Shown: positions 52,867 to 61,996 of the stretch, in pieces
How positions within the stretch are numbered: position 1 is the first letter of the stretch
Layout of the letters: each line of letters begins with the position of its first letter
Assembly (NCBI RefSeq): GCF_023718305.1
Contig: NZ_QEYO01000014.1
Location: 1-64,000 of the forward strand
Source: Gramella sp. AN32
GTDB lineage: Bacteria; Bacteroidota; Bacteroidia; Flavobacteriales; Flavobacteriaceae
Reading direction: 5' to 3'
DNA: 64,000 nucleotides
Notes under the pieces: generated by a model
Told to the model about the DNA's origin: nothing
The model's database searches: none
Seen by the model: the letters and a program-made list of their open reading frames with translations, nothing else
Made by a program: the position numbers and the translations under genes

Positions 52867-54671
52867 AAGATTTTAAGAATATACTTATATCAATAGCCTT
52901 ATTATTTGGGTTCAGCGTTTATGCACAAGAGATGCTAGTTCCCGAAACCTATTGTAATCCATTGGATATTGATTATACCTATATGGTTTACAATTCCAGC
53001 AAGAATATTTCCTACCGTTCCGGTGCCGATCCGGCAGTAATTGAATTCCGGGGTGAATACTTCATGTTTGTCACCCGTTCTTTTGGTTACTGGCATTCCA
53101 GCGATTTAATAAATTGGGAATTTATAAAACCAAAACAATGGTTTTTCGAGGGGTCCAATGCACCAACCGCTTTCAATTATAAAGATTCACTGGTATACTT
53201 TGCAGGTGATCCCGCGGGTTACGGGAGCATTCTTTACACCGATGACCCGAAAAGTGGTAAATGGACACCTACCGCTTCAATTACTAATAATATCCAGGAT
53301 TCGGAATTGTTTATTGATGATGACGGTAAATCTTATCTTTATTGGGGCTCGTCGAACGTACATCCCCTTAAGGTGAAAATGCTGAATAAAGACGACCGTT
53401 TCCTTGAAACCGGGGTGGAAAAAGAATTGATTAACCTGGTTGAAGAAGAACACGGCTGGGAACGCTTTGGAGAGAATAATTTCCATCCCACCTTAAAGGA
53501 AGGATACATGGAAGGAGCTTCCATGACCAAACATAAAGGTAAATACTATTTGCAATATGCGGCACCAGGCACACAATTTAATGTGTATGCCGATGCTGCT
53601 TATGTGGGCGAAACACCAGTTGGTCCATTTACTTATATGAAAAATAATCCCATGAGTTTTAAGCCGGGCGGTTTTACTAATGGTGCCGGCCATGGGATCA
53701 CCATGAAACAAACCAATGGGCAGTACTGGCATTTTGCCACCATGGCTCTAGCCTCCAACTCTCACTGGGAACGTCGTCTGGCAATGTTTCCCACCTATTT
53801 TGATGACGAGGGATTGATGTATTCCAATACCAGCTACGGCGACTATCCGCTGTTTGGACCGAATCATCCAACAAAAGCGGGACAGCATAGCGGCTGGATG
53901 TTGCTTTCTTACAAAGGAAAAGCAAGAGTTTCCTCTTCGAAAATGCAGATAAAGAAAAGTACTTCTACAGATGATGATTTCGAAATCACCGAAATGCCAC
54001 TGGAAAAGAATAGTGAAGGTGAAATAATTTCGAAGGTTTTAACCGACGAAAGTCCGAAATCTTTCTGGGTTGCTGAAGCCAATGATGATAAGCAATGGGT
54101 GGAGATTGAAATGCCCACAACCGGAAATATCTATGCATTTCAATTGAATTTTCATGATGAAGAATCGGGTATTTATACCCGAACTGAAGGTTTAAGACAC
54201 CGGTTTACCCTGGAGGTTTCAGAAGATGGTAAACAATGGGAAACCGTGGTAGACAGAAGTAAGAGTTATAAGGATGCGCCGAACGCTTACATTACCCTTA
54301 ATCAACCTGTGAAAGGAAAATACGTCCGCTATAATAACGTGGAGGTTCCGGGGAATAACCTGGCCTTATCAGAAATAAGGGTTTTTGGGAAAGGATTAGG
54401 TAAGAAACCTGCAAAGGTTAAGGAATTCAAAGTTTCACGCGAAAAAGACCGTAGAAATGCCTCTTTAACGTGGAAACCGATTAAAGGTGCTCAGGGTTAT
54501 AACATCCGCTGGGGCATTGCACCAGATAAATTATATCAATCCTGGCTAATTTATGATGTAAATGAGCATTTTATGCGCAGCCTGGACCGCGATACAAAAT
54601 ATTACTTCAGTATAGAAGCATTCAATGAAAATGGGATTTCAGAAAGATCGGAAATAATAGTATTAGAGTAA
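52863..54671 (+). CDS. GH43-like protein with discoidin (F5/8 C) and Fn3 domains
   Basis: A 602-residue exported protein (signal about 1-21). A five-bladed propeller (about 50-345) has the GH43 triad: D56 (SGADPAVI), D146 (IQDSELF) and E217 (MEGASM), plus the conserved H278. A discoidin-like domain (about 395-515) and an Fn3 domain (520-602) follow. GH43 enzymes act mostly on arabinose, xylose or galactose linkages; what such an enzyme cuts in a GH144/GH3 locus is not clear and argues for a decorated substrate. It overlaps the esterase gene by 4 bp. Confidence 0.82.
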   Translation: MKDFKNILISIALLFGFSVYAQEMLVPETYCNPLDIDYTYMVYNSSKNISYRSGADPAVIEFRGEYFMFVTRSFGYWHSSDLINWEFIKPKQWFFEGSNAPTAFNYKDSLVYFAGDPAGYGSILYTDDPKSGKWTPTASITNNIQDSELFIDDDGKSYLYWGSSNVHPLKVKMLNKDDRFLETGVEKELINLVEEEHGWERFGENNFHPTLKEGYMEGASMTKHKGKYYLQYAAPGTQFNVYADAAYVGETPVGPFTYMKNNPMSFKPGGFTNGAGHGITMKQTNGQYWHFATMALASNSHWERRLAMFPTYFDDEGLMYSNTSYGDYPLFGPNHPTKAGQHSGWMLLSYKGKARVSSSKMQIKKSTSTDDDFEITEMPLEKNSEGEIISKVLTDESPKSFWVAEANDDKQWVEIEMPTTGNIYAFQLNFHDEESGIYTRTEGLRHRFTLEVSEDGKQWETVVDRSKSYKDAPNAYITLNQPVKGKYVRYNNVEVPGNNLALSEIRVFGKGLGKKPAKVKEFKVSREKDRRNASLTWKPIKGAQGYNIRWGIAPDKLYQSWLIYDVNEHFMRSLDRDTKYYFSIEAFNENGISERSEIIVLE

Positions 54672-54710
54672 ATCCAAAAAAACCAAATAGGAAATCAAAA
54701 GAATAAGAAA

Positions 54711-56978
54711 ATGAGAAAAATTTATGTTTCAATTAGCCTCATATTATGTTTGGGGATATCTGTCCTGAATGCACAGGAAAGAATTCCGGAAGTTGAGGAA
54801 TTACTAAAGAAAATGACGCTCGAAGAAAAGATTGGGCAATTAAACTTATTAACTCCGGGTGGCGCCGTTGCTACAGGTTCTGTAGTGAGTAAAAATGTGG
54901 AGGATAAAATAAAAGCAGGAAATGTGGGCGGACTGTTTGGTGTTTCAGGACCTGAAAAGATCCGGATTGCACAGGAATATGCCGTGAACGATACCCGTCT
55001 TGGAATTCCTCTTTTAATAGGATCTGATGTGATCCATGGTTATAAAACAACCTTCCCCATTCCCCTGGGAACTGCATCCAGCTGGGATATGGATATGATA
55101 AAGCATGCCGCTGAAATTGCTGCGAAAGAAGCAACTGCAGATGGGATAAACTGGAATTTTTCACCTATGGTAGATATTGCCAGAGATCCGCGTTGGGGCC
55201 GGATCGCTGAAGGCGCGGGAGAAGACCCTTATTTAGGTTCTCAAATTGCTAAAGCTATGGTAGAAGGTTACCAGGGAACAGATCTTACCCAACCACAAAC
55301 GATGCTCGCCACGGTAAAGCATTTTGCCTTATATGGCGCCTCTGAAGCCGGTCGTGATTATAACACCACCGATATGAGCAGGATCAAGATGTATAACGAA
55401 TATTTACCTCCTTATAAAGCTGCTATAGATGCCGGCGTTGCCAGTGTAATGAGTTCATTTAATGATATAGATGGTATTCCCGCCAGTGGAAATAAATGGC
55501 TTTTAACCGATTTGCTACGCGATCAATGGAATTTTAAGGGTTTTGTAGTATCAGATTATACTTCGGTGAATGAAATGATCGCCCATGGGTTGGGTGATCT
55601 TCAGGCGGTTTCAGCTTTGGCCTTGAATGCAGGACTGGATATGGATATGGTAGGGGAAGGATTTTTGACTACACTGAAAAAATCTGTTGATGAAGGAAAA
55701 GTTTCCGAAGAAGATATCACAACGGCCTGTCGCAGGATTTTAGAAGCGAAACATAAATTGGGACTTTTCGAAGATGCGTATAGATATTCCGATGAATCCA
55801 GGCCAGAAACTGATATTTTAACTCAGGAAAACCGTGATTTTGCCAGGGAAGTTGCTGCGCATAGTTTTGTGCTTTTAAAAAAACAGGATAATATCCTGCC
55901 GTTAAAGAAAAATGCAAAAATTGCACTAATTGGTCCTTTGGGGGATTCCAGAAATAATATGCTGGGAACCTGGGCGCCAACGGGAGACCCAACCTTATCT
56001 GTTTCAGTGTTGGAAGGGCTTAAAAATGTTGCTCCAGATGCAAACATAGTTTTTTCGAAAGGGGCAAATGTATCTAATGATACCGCTTTTGCAAAAAAAA
56101 TAAATGTCTTTGGAGAAAGGATCGAAATTTCTAAAGAAGCTCCGGAAGTACTTTTAAAGACAGCGCTTACCCAGGCGAAAAATGCTGATATCATTGTAGC
56201 GGCGATTGGTGAAGCTTCGGAAATGACCGGGGAAGCAGCCAGCAGGACAGAATTAACAATTCCTGAAAGTCAGAAACAATTATTGAGAGAATTGGTGAGA
56301 ACCGGAAAGCCGGTAGTTGCTGTTTTATTTAGCGGAAGGCCTTTAAATATATCCGAAGAGATGGAAATGCCCATTAATATCCTTCAGGTTTGGCACCCGG
56401 GAGTGGAAGCTGGAAATGCAATTGCCGATGTGCTGTTTGGAAATTATACTCCTTCAGGAAAACTTACCGCTTCCTGGCCTAGAAGTGTGGGCCAAATCCC
56501 GGTTTATTATAGTATGAAAAATACGGGAAGGCCTTCTTCCAGTGTAGATTTCGAGAAATTTAAATCTGATTATCTGGATTCACCCAATACGCCGTTGTTG
56601 CCTTTTGGACACGGATTAAGTTATACGGAATTCAGTTATAGCAATGTAAAAGCCAGTGCGAAAACATTGAATTTAGGAGGAAATTTGACAATTTCAGCCA
56701 CGATTAAAAATACAGGAAATTTTGATGGTGAAGAGGTGGTACAGCTTTATTTACATGATATGGTACGAAGTATTACCCCGCCCATGAAGGAATTAAAAAG
56801 TTTTCAGAAGATCATGCTGAAAAAGGGTGAATCTAAAACGGTGACTTTCGAAATTTCTGAAGACGATCTAAAATTTTATAATTCGCAACTGGAATTTGTA
56901 GCGGAACCTGGAGAATTTGAATTCTTCGTAGGAGGTTCTTCAGATATCAAAGCTTCAGGCACGTTTGTTTTGGAGTAA
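54711..56978 (+). CDS. GH3 beta-glucosidase (BglX type)
   Basis: A 755-residue exported enzyme (signal about 1-21, VLNAQ). A (beta/alpha)8 domain carries the nucleophile D282 (VVSDY), an alpha/beta sandwich follows, and a C-terminal Fn3-like domain ends the protein. Block order matches E. coli BglX. It probably degrades short oligosaccharides to glucose in the periplasm. A GH3 from a Bacteroides beta-1,2-glucan locus is known to act on sophoro-oligosaccharides, consistent with the GH144 neighbours. Confidence 0.94.
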   Translation: MRKIYVSISLILCLGISVLNAQERIPEVEELLKKMTLEEKIGQLNLLTPGGAVATGSVVSKNVEDKIKAGNVGGLFGVSGPEKIRIAQEYAVNDTRLGIPLLIGSDVIHGYKTTFPIPLGTASSWDMDMIKHAAEIAAKEATADGINWNFSPMVDIARDPRWGRIAEGAGEDPYLGSQIAKAMVEGYQGTDLTQPQTMLATVKHFALYGASEAGRDYNTTDMSRIKMYNEYLPPYKAAIDAGVASVMSSFNDIDGIPASGNKWLLTDLLRDQWNFKGFVVSDYTSVNEMIAHGLGDLQAVSALALNAGLDMDMVGEGFLTTLKKSVDEGKVSEEDITTACRRILEAKHKLGLFEDAYRYSDESRPETDILTQENRDFAREVAAHSFVLLKKQDNILPLKKNAKIALIGPLGDSRNNMLGTWAPTGDPTLSVSVLEGLKNVAPDANIVFSKGANVSNDTAFAKKINVFGERIEISKEAPEVLLKTALTQAKNADIIVAAIGEASEMTGEAASRTELTIPESQKQLLRELVRTGKPVVAVLFSGRPLNISEEMEMPINILQVWHPGVEAGNAIADVLFGNYTPSGKLTASWPRSVGQIPVYYSMKNTGRPSSSVDFEKFKSDYLDSPNTPLLPFGHGLSYTEFSYSNVKASAKTLNLGGNLTISATIKNTGNFDGEEVVQLYLHDMVRSITPPMKELKSFQKIMLKKGESKTVTFEISEDDLKFYNSQLEFVAEPGEFEFFVGGSSDIKASGTFVLE

Positions 56979-57035
56979 TAATGATATGAATTTTAAGTAA
57001 CCTTTTTACAATCAATTAATTTAAATGAGTTTAAT

Positions 57036-59033
57036 ATGAAAATTTCAAAATCCTTTAACCGGTTCAGTTATGTGTTAATTGTCTTTTTAAGTATGCTTTT
57101 TACGTTTACGGCATGCGAAGAAGATGAGGTATTGGAACCTGAAAGAGAAGTAGCCCTCAACCTGGAATATGCCCATATGACTGTGGGAAATGACCTTGTG
57201 CTTACTCCCCTTTTTGGCAATATTCAATCTCCCATGGCTGAATATAAATGGGAAGTTTCAGACAGCACGGTAATCGAAATAAGTTCTGTCGCTAAGAATT
57301 ATGCGGCAACTATCAAGGCGATTGGAGAAGGGACTGCTACTGCCACAATTAAAACATTAGATGGATCAGAACAGGCTAGTACAACTATCGAAACAAACTT
57401 GATAAGGGAAACAGAAGTTAGACTACCTGAAAGTATTACCGCCTATACGCAATCTACAGTTACCATAACCCCAGATTTTAATCTGGTAGATATACCCACC
57501 AGAAATTATACCTGGTCTGCGAGCCCCGAAAACATTATTTCTTTTGAAACGAATCCTGAAACATATGAAGTGGTAATCCAGGGATTAACTACGGGTACTA
57601 CAGAGTTAACTATAAGTTCTGAAGATGGCGGGATTGTTGGCACAACTACCGTAACGGTTGAAGATGAGAATGATGGGATATTAAAAGTTTTGGCAATTGG
57701 GAACAGCTTTTCTGAAGATGCTATAGAATACTATCTTTATGGCCTTGCAAACGCTGCTGGCGAAGAAATTGTAATTGGAAACCTTTATATTGGCGGGGCA
57801 GAGCTTGCACTACATGCTCAAAATGCTACGGATAATTCCGATAATTATAGTTACCGAAAAATAAATCTCCAGGGAAATAAAACCACTACTTCAGATGTTT
57901 CCATCGCTACTGCTTTAGCTGATGAAAATTGGGATTATATCAGTTTTCAACAGACAAGTTCTAAATCCGGTCAGTATGAAACCTTTACGGAGCCTTTGCT
58001 AAGCCTTTATGAATATGTTGCGCAAAATGTTGATAATCCACATACCAAATATTTATTGCACCAAACCTGGGCATACGCACAGAACTCAACCCATTCAGGC
58101 TTTGTTAATTATGACAATGATCAAATAACGATGTATGAAGCTATAGTGGATGCCTACAGTCAGGCTGAAGACTTAATTACTGCTTATAGTATTGTGCCTT
58201 CTGGTACCGCAATTCAAAATGCCAGGACTAGTTATCTGGGCGATAATTTTAATAGAGATGGCTATCATTTGAACGAAATTGGAAGATATACTGCCGCGAG
58301 TACCTGGTTTGAAATATTATTTAACGAAAGTGTGGTGGATAATAGCTATATGCCGGATGGATTCGTCCCAATAGATTTGGAAATTGCCCAGCATGCAGCT
58401 CATGAAGCAGTCCAGACCCCAGATATGGTTACCGAACTAACAGAATATCAAAGCGCGGGAGGAACAGGAGTGATCACTAAAAATGTGTATATAGACTTTG
58501 CTGCGTCTTCTAATTCTACCGGCTGGAATGGTATGACTAGCCACATAGAAGGATCGACTATCCCAAATTTAAAGTATGAGGATAATGAATTTACCGGGAT
58601 CGAGATGATGATTACAAGTAGGTTTAATGGGCAGAACACTAGTGGGGAAACAGATACGAGTACAGATTTTAACATGCCTGCCGATGTTTCTGGTAAATCA
58701 TATTTTGGAAACTCCAAAAGAGAATGGAGTGGGAGGCTTATCGAAAAAGGTGTCATAAAACTTAGCGGATTTGAAGGGGATAGTAGCTATGAATTTTGCT
58801 TTTTTGGCTCCCGTACCGCCACTGATAATAGGGAGACGAAATATACCGTTATTGGGGAGGATACGAATTCAGCAGTTTTAAATACTGCGAGCAATACAGA
58901 TCAATTAGCCTGTGTGCAGGGCGTGAAGCCCAATAGTGATGGGGAAATCATTATAGAGGTTTCCGCAGGGCCCAATAATGATAATAGCTACGGATTTTTC
59001 TATATCAATGCTATGCGCATAGCACCAGAATAA
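57036..59033 (+). CDS. DUF4886 SGNH-hydrolase lipoprotein with Ig-like domains
   Basis: A 665-residue lipoprotein (lipobox TAC, C27). Two Big/Ig-like domains (about 38-120 and 125-212) are followed by a DUF4886/SGNH hydrolase: S224 (AIGNSFSED) and the D408-x-x-H411 pair (DGYHLNEIG). A C-terminal jelly-roll-like region (about 480-665) completes it. Family relatives are esterases. This is the second ester hydrolase of the locus and the only one surface-anchored. It is followed by a strong terminator. Confidence 0.82.
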   Translation: MKISKSFNRFSYVLIVFLSMLFTFTACEEDEVLEPEREVALNLEYAHMTVGNDLVLTPLFGNIQSPMAEYKWEVSDSTVIEISSVAKNYAATIKAIGEGTATATIKTLDGSEQASTTIETNLIRETEVRLPESITAYTQSTVTITPDFNLVDIPTRNYTWSASPENIISFETNPETYEVVIQGLTTGTTELTISSEDGGIVGTTTVTVEDENDGILKVLAIGNSFSEDAIEYYLYGLANAAGEEIVIGNLYIGGAELALHAQNATDNSDNYSYRKINLQGNKTTTSDVSIATALADENWDYISFQQTSSKSGQYETFTEPLLSLYEYVAQNVDNPHTKYLLHQTWAYAQNSTHSGFVNYDNDQITMYEAIVDAYSQAEDLITAYSIVPSGTAIQNARTSYLGDNFNRDGYHLNEIGRYTAASTWFEILFNESVVDNSYMPDGFVPIDLEIAQHAAHEAVQTPDMVTELTEYQSAGGTGVITKNVYIDFAASSNSTGWNGMTSHIEGSTIPNLKYEDNEFTGIEMMITSRFNGQNTSGETDTSTDFNMPADVSGKSYFGNSKREWSGRLIEKGVIKLSGFEGDSSYEFCFFGSRTATDNRETKYTVIGEDTNSAVLNTASNTDQLACVQGVKPNSDGEIIIEVSAGPNNDNSYGFFYINAMRIAPE

Positions 59034-59052
59034 TTAGGTTGATAATAAGGTT

Positions 59053-59086
59053 AAGCCCCGGTTTGTTTAAGCCGGGGCTTTTTTTA
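59053..59086 (+). terminator. terminator at the end of the polysaccharide locus
   Basis: AAGCCCCGG (59053-59061) and CCGGGGCTT (59072-59080) plus a T-run of about seven. It marks the end of the plus-strand operon. Confidence 0.9.
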
Positions 59087-59263
59087 TCGCTTCTCCAGTC
59101 TTCTTCAAGACAGGATGGTTTGTTTATAGATAATAGCTTTATTTATACATTCTGCTTTATCAGTATTCTTCAATGAAAACTCCCCGCCAAAATTGATAAT
59201 TTTACCAGTCTTTGCGCTTAGATTTTAGCAAGAATTAATTACTGTAGGCTATTTAAGAATTTT

Positions 59264-60451
59264 TTATTGTATTGAAACAGGTTGCGTCCAGGCAACTTCA
59301 GTGTCACCTTCAGAGTAAGGGTTCTTTTTCTTCTTATCTGAAATGATCTTAGCCCTTACAAATAAAACATCTTCAGAAATTTCAAAATAGGCACCCGTTC
59401 CATTTACAGATTTTAAAACTTCACTTTCGGTAGAACCTTTTTTAACCCCGATAAACTGAATTTCATAAGTGACATTTTTTTGTTTTTTAACGGCAATTGA
59501 AAGCCCAGCCTCTTCAAACTTAATATCTTTTAGTTCCACTCCCGTGGTAGCGTAGAATTTGCCATTTTCCATCGCCTCTATAATTGCTTTGGGATTTAAT
59601 GCAGAAGCATTTACCATCACCCATCCGCGGCCTGCGTTACTAAATTTCGATCCATATTGATGATAATGATGACTGTCATCTGTGGCGATTCCAAGCAAAA
59701 GGGGTTTGCCCATAGAATGGTAAGCGATATTCACCTTGTCCCACATTTGTTCGGTACTTTCATGGATACTATCCCCATAATTGTTCACGTAGGGATGACC
59801 ATTGAAAACTTCAAAAAACCTTTCTCCGTCAATTTTTATAATATCTTCGGCGGTAACGGCATAGGTGAAATTTGGATGATTAAGATGTTGCATCACAGGC
59901 CTGCCTGTTTCTTTCTCCTGCTCTTGAATGGCGTCCAGATTATTTTGGATAAGCTCAACGATGGTAGAACCTTCTTTGGGTTCAATAAGGTCCTCGATAT
60001 TGATCGCTCCCATATGCACGGCCTTATCACCCAGGTAAGAGGTAACCTCTTCAGCTTTGAAAATCATAAATTTTTCAGGCTCTTCGAAAAGTGGACGAAA
60101 TTCTTCCAGGGTTTTTAGCTTCACCTCTAATCCTTCTTTATCATTCTCATAGGTAACCCAATCTTTGCCATATTTTGCCAAATATTGTTCAAATGCCTTT
60201 TGATATAGACTGTCTTTTGAAATTGTTTTCCATTTATCACCTTCTGCAATGATGTTATGGTCTGATAAGGCTACGAATTGGTAGTCATTATCTTTATACC
60301 ACTGCATGATCATTTCCGGAAATTCATCACCATCACTCCAGTAAGAGTGGGTGTGAAGGTTTCCTTTGTACCATTTTGTTTCCTGTGCGTTGGTATTATA
60401 GGCATTGAAAATGCTGAGATTTAATAGTATGGCTAAAAGAATTTTTTTCAT
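59264..60451 (-). CDS. exported PHP-domain phosphoesterase-like protein
   Basis: A 395-residue protein with a signal peptide (about 1-22). PHP metal ligands are H33/H35 (LHTHSYWSDG) and D64/H65 (ALSDHN), with later HLNHPN and DDSHHYH blocks. Members of the PHP superfamily hydrolyse phosphoesters. An exported version next to a beta-glucan locus could remove phosphoglycerol or other phosphate groups from osmoregulated glucans (inference). It overlaps the alpha/beta hydrolase gene by 4 bp. Residues after about 300 form an additional beta domain without known function. Confidence 0.82.
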   Translation of the reverse strand: MKKILLAILLNLSIFNAYNTNAQETKWYKGNLHTHSYWSDGDEFPEMIMQWYKDNDYQFVALSDHNIIAEGDKWKTISKDSLYQKAFEQYLAKYGKDWVTYENDKEGLEVKLKTLEEFRPLFEEPEKFMIFKAEEVTSYLGDKAVHMGAINIEDLIEPKEGSTIVELIQNNLDAIQEQEKETGRPVMQHLNHPNFTYAVTAEDIIKIDGERFFEVFNGHPYVNNYGDSIHESTEQMWDKVNIAYHSMGKPLLLGIATDDSHHYHQYGSKFSNAGRGWVMVNASALNPKAIIEAMENGKFYATTGVELKDIKFEEAGLSIAVKKQKNVTYEIQFIGVKKGSTESEVLKSVNGTGAYFEISEDVLFVRAKIISDKKKKNPYSEGDTEVAWTQPVSIQ

Positions 60452-61341
60452 CTGTAAATAGTGGACTGGATTTTATGCTTTTCAAAAACAACATCTTTTA
60501 AGAACTCGAAAACATGGGGCAGCTCTTTAAAGGGCATTCCTGAAATTTCATGACCGGCATCTTTATAGGTATAGAATAAATAAGAAGTATCAAGTTCTGC
60601 CAGTTTTTCTGTAATGGTCTTTGACCCGTCTAATACTAGATATCCGGGACTATCGGGTTCACAATAGTGATGGGGTGCTGTGGCATAAGGCACTAAATTG
60701 TCTGCAGTTCCATGAAAAAATAGTCCGGGAACATTATTCTTTTCGGTTAAATACCGAACATCTAAAATCGCCCCGGCTAAAGAAATAACTGCTTTAAAAT
60801 CAACTTTTTTGTTTTGCTTCTCAAGCATAAGTTCTGGATTATAGACGGCATTTAGGACTGCTTCAGCCCCGGCACTGCTCCCTCCAACAATTAAATTTTC
60901 AGGATCAATTCCAAATTTTTCAGCATGGTCCATCATAAAATAAACCGATTCCATAAAATCCTCCGCAGCTAATTTAAAAGTTTCTATCTTTCCTTCAGCT
61001 GGATAATCACATCCAAAAGACTGTCCTTTGCGGGTGAGCCGGTAAGAAATTAATCCTACAGCATAACCTTTAGCGGCCGCAATATTGGCAAATCTAACTT
61101 CCTGTTCATTTTTCGGACTTCCACCTGAAAATCCGCCGCCGTGCATAAATATGATAAGGGGTTTATCTTCAGAGTTATTCTGGGGCAGGTAGAGGTCAAT
61201 AATAAGTTTTTCGCCAGCTTTTTCTGCATATACCTCTGTTTGAACCGGTTGTACTTTATAAAGGCTGTCAAGATTTTTTTGTTGTGCCTGGATCGTAAAA
61301 ACCGAAACAAAAAAGAAGAGCGGGGCCAGTAGACTTTTCAT
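60448..61341 (-). CDS. exported alpha/beta-hydrolase (esterase/lipase type)
   Basis: A 297-residue protein from ATG 61341, the start that provides a signal peptide (MKSLLAPLFFFVSVFTIQAQ); a longer frame upstream lacks support. The oxyanion motif HGGG (67-70) and nucleophile S156 (GGSSAGAE) are those of the hormone-sensitive-lipase-like family, with the catalytic His in DAGHEISGM. It is the first gene of a two-gene minus-strand unit with the PHP protein. Confidence 0.85.
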   Translation of the reverse strand: MKSLLAPLFFFVSVFTIQAQQKNLDSLYKVQPVQTEVYAEKAGEKLIIDLYLPQNNSEDKPLIIFMHGGGFSGGSPKNEQEVRFANIAAAKGYAVGLISYRLTRKGQSFGCDYPAEGKIETFKLAAEDFMESVYFMMDHAEKFGIDPENLIVGGSSAGAEAVLNAVYNPELMLEKQNKKVDFKAVISLAGAILDVRYLTEKNNVPGLFFHGTADNLVPYATAPHHYCEPDSPGYLVLDGSKTITEKLAELDTSYLFYTYKDAGHEISGMPFKELPHVFEFLKDVVFEKHKIQSTIYR

Positions 61342-61441
61342 GAGAAAGAAATTTGAAGGCTTAATATACTTAATTATACAGGGATAAATAAATGGTATTT
61401 TCGAATAGAAAATTTTATCTTCGCAGCATAATATAGAAGGT

Positions 61442-61894
61442 ATGAGTTTGCAGGATAAAATAATGGTAGAATTAAAAGCGGCGATGAAAGCGAAAGACAG
61501 TGTGAAACTGGAAGCTTTACGAGCAGTGAAAAGTGCCATTTTGTTAGCAAATACTGAAACTTCCGGAAAAGATGGTTTGTCTGAAGAGGAAGAATTGAAA
61601 TTATTGCAAAAACTTGTAAAGCAGCGTAAGGACAGCGCTCAAATTTATATGGAGCAAAATCGAAAGGATCTTGTTGAACCTGAATTGGAGCAGGCTGAAG
61701 TAATTGAAGCTTTTTTACCAGAGCAAATGACGGAAGCAGAAATTGAAGCAAAGGTTGATGAGGCAATCGCAAAAACCGGTGCTTCCGGAATGCAGGATAT
61801 GGGGAAAGTAATGGGTATGGTTTCTTCGCAACTTGCCGGGCAGGCAGATGGTAAGACAATTTCGGTTATTGTAAAAAGAAAACTTTCCAGTTAA
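61442..61894 (+). CDS. GatB/YqeY domain-containing protein
   Basis: A 150-residue YqeY-family protein: helical N-domain (MSLQDKIMVELKAAMKAKD) followed by the tail domain shared with GatB (GASGMQDMGKVMGMVS). YqeY homologues lack the catalytic cradle of GatB; a tRNA-related accessory role is supposed. The upstream TATCTTCG (61416-61423) resembles a -7 box. The gene lies immediately before the tRNA-Arg region. Confidence 0.92.
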   Translation: MSLQDKIMVELKAAMKAKDSVKLEALRAVKSAILLANTETSGKDGLSEEEELKLLQKLVKQRKDSAQIYMEQNRKDLVEPELEQAEVIEAFLPEQMTEAEIEAKVDEAIAKTGASGMQDMGKVMGMVSSQLAGQADGKTISVIVKRKLSS

Positions 61895-61902
61895 AAATAA
61901 CT

Positions 61903-61962
61903 GGCCGCGTGGCGCAACTGAATAGCGCATGAGACCTGCCTGCCGGCAGGCAGGTTTCGGCT
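61903..61962 (+). pseudogene. tRNA-Arg pseudogene interrupted by a palindrome
   Basis: The first 28 nt (61903-61930) are identical to tRNA-Arg 62241-62268. Then GAGACCTGCC... replaces CAGAT, and TTCGGCT reappears at 61956-61962 before identity fades (GAGAAGTTT instead of CTGAGGGTT). The anticodon stem is destroyed and the 3' half is missing, so it cannot make tRNA. It looks like a copy of the downstream tRNA hit by a palindrome insertion. Confidence 0.85.
61934..61955. repeat. ACCTGCCT palindrome, copy 3 (perfect)
   Basis: A 22-bp perfect palindrome, ACCTGCCTGCC followed by its complement, inside the broken tRNA copy. Related to 13858-13880 and 16390-16413. Confidence 0.95.
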
Positions 61963-61996
61963 GAGAAGTTTAGTTTAAGGATTTTTTATATTTAAT

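Noticed and set aside
61373..61859. Long minus-strand ORF opposite the GatB/YqeY gene
   Set aside because: It is antisense to a clearly conserved gene, Pro/Leu-rich with no family signature, and is a shadow.
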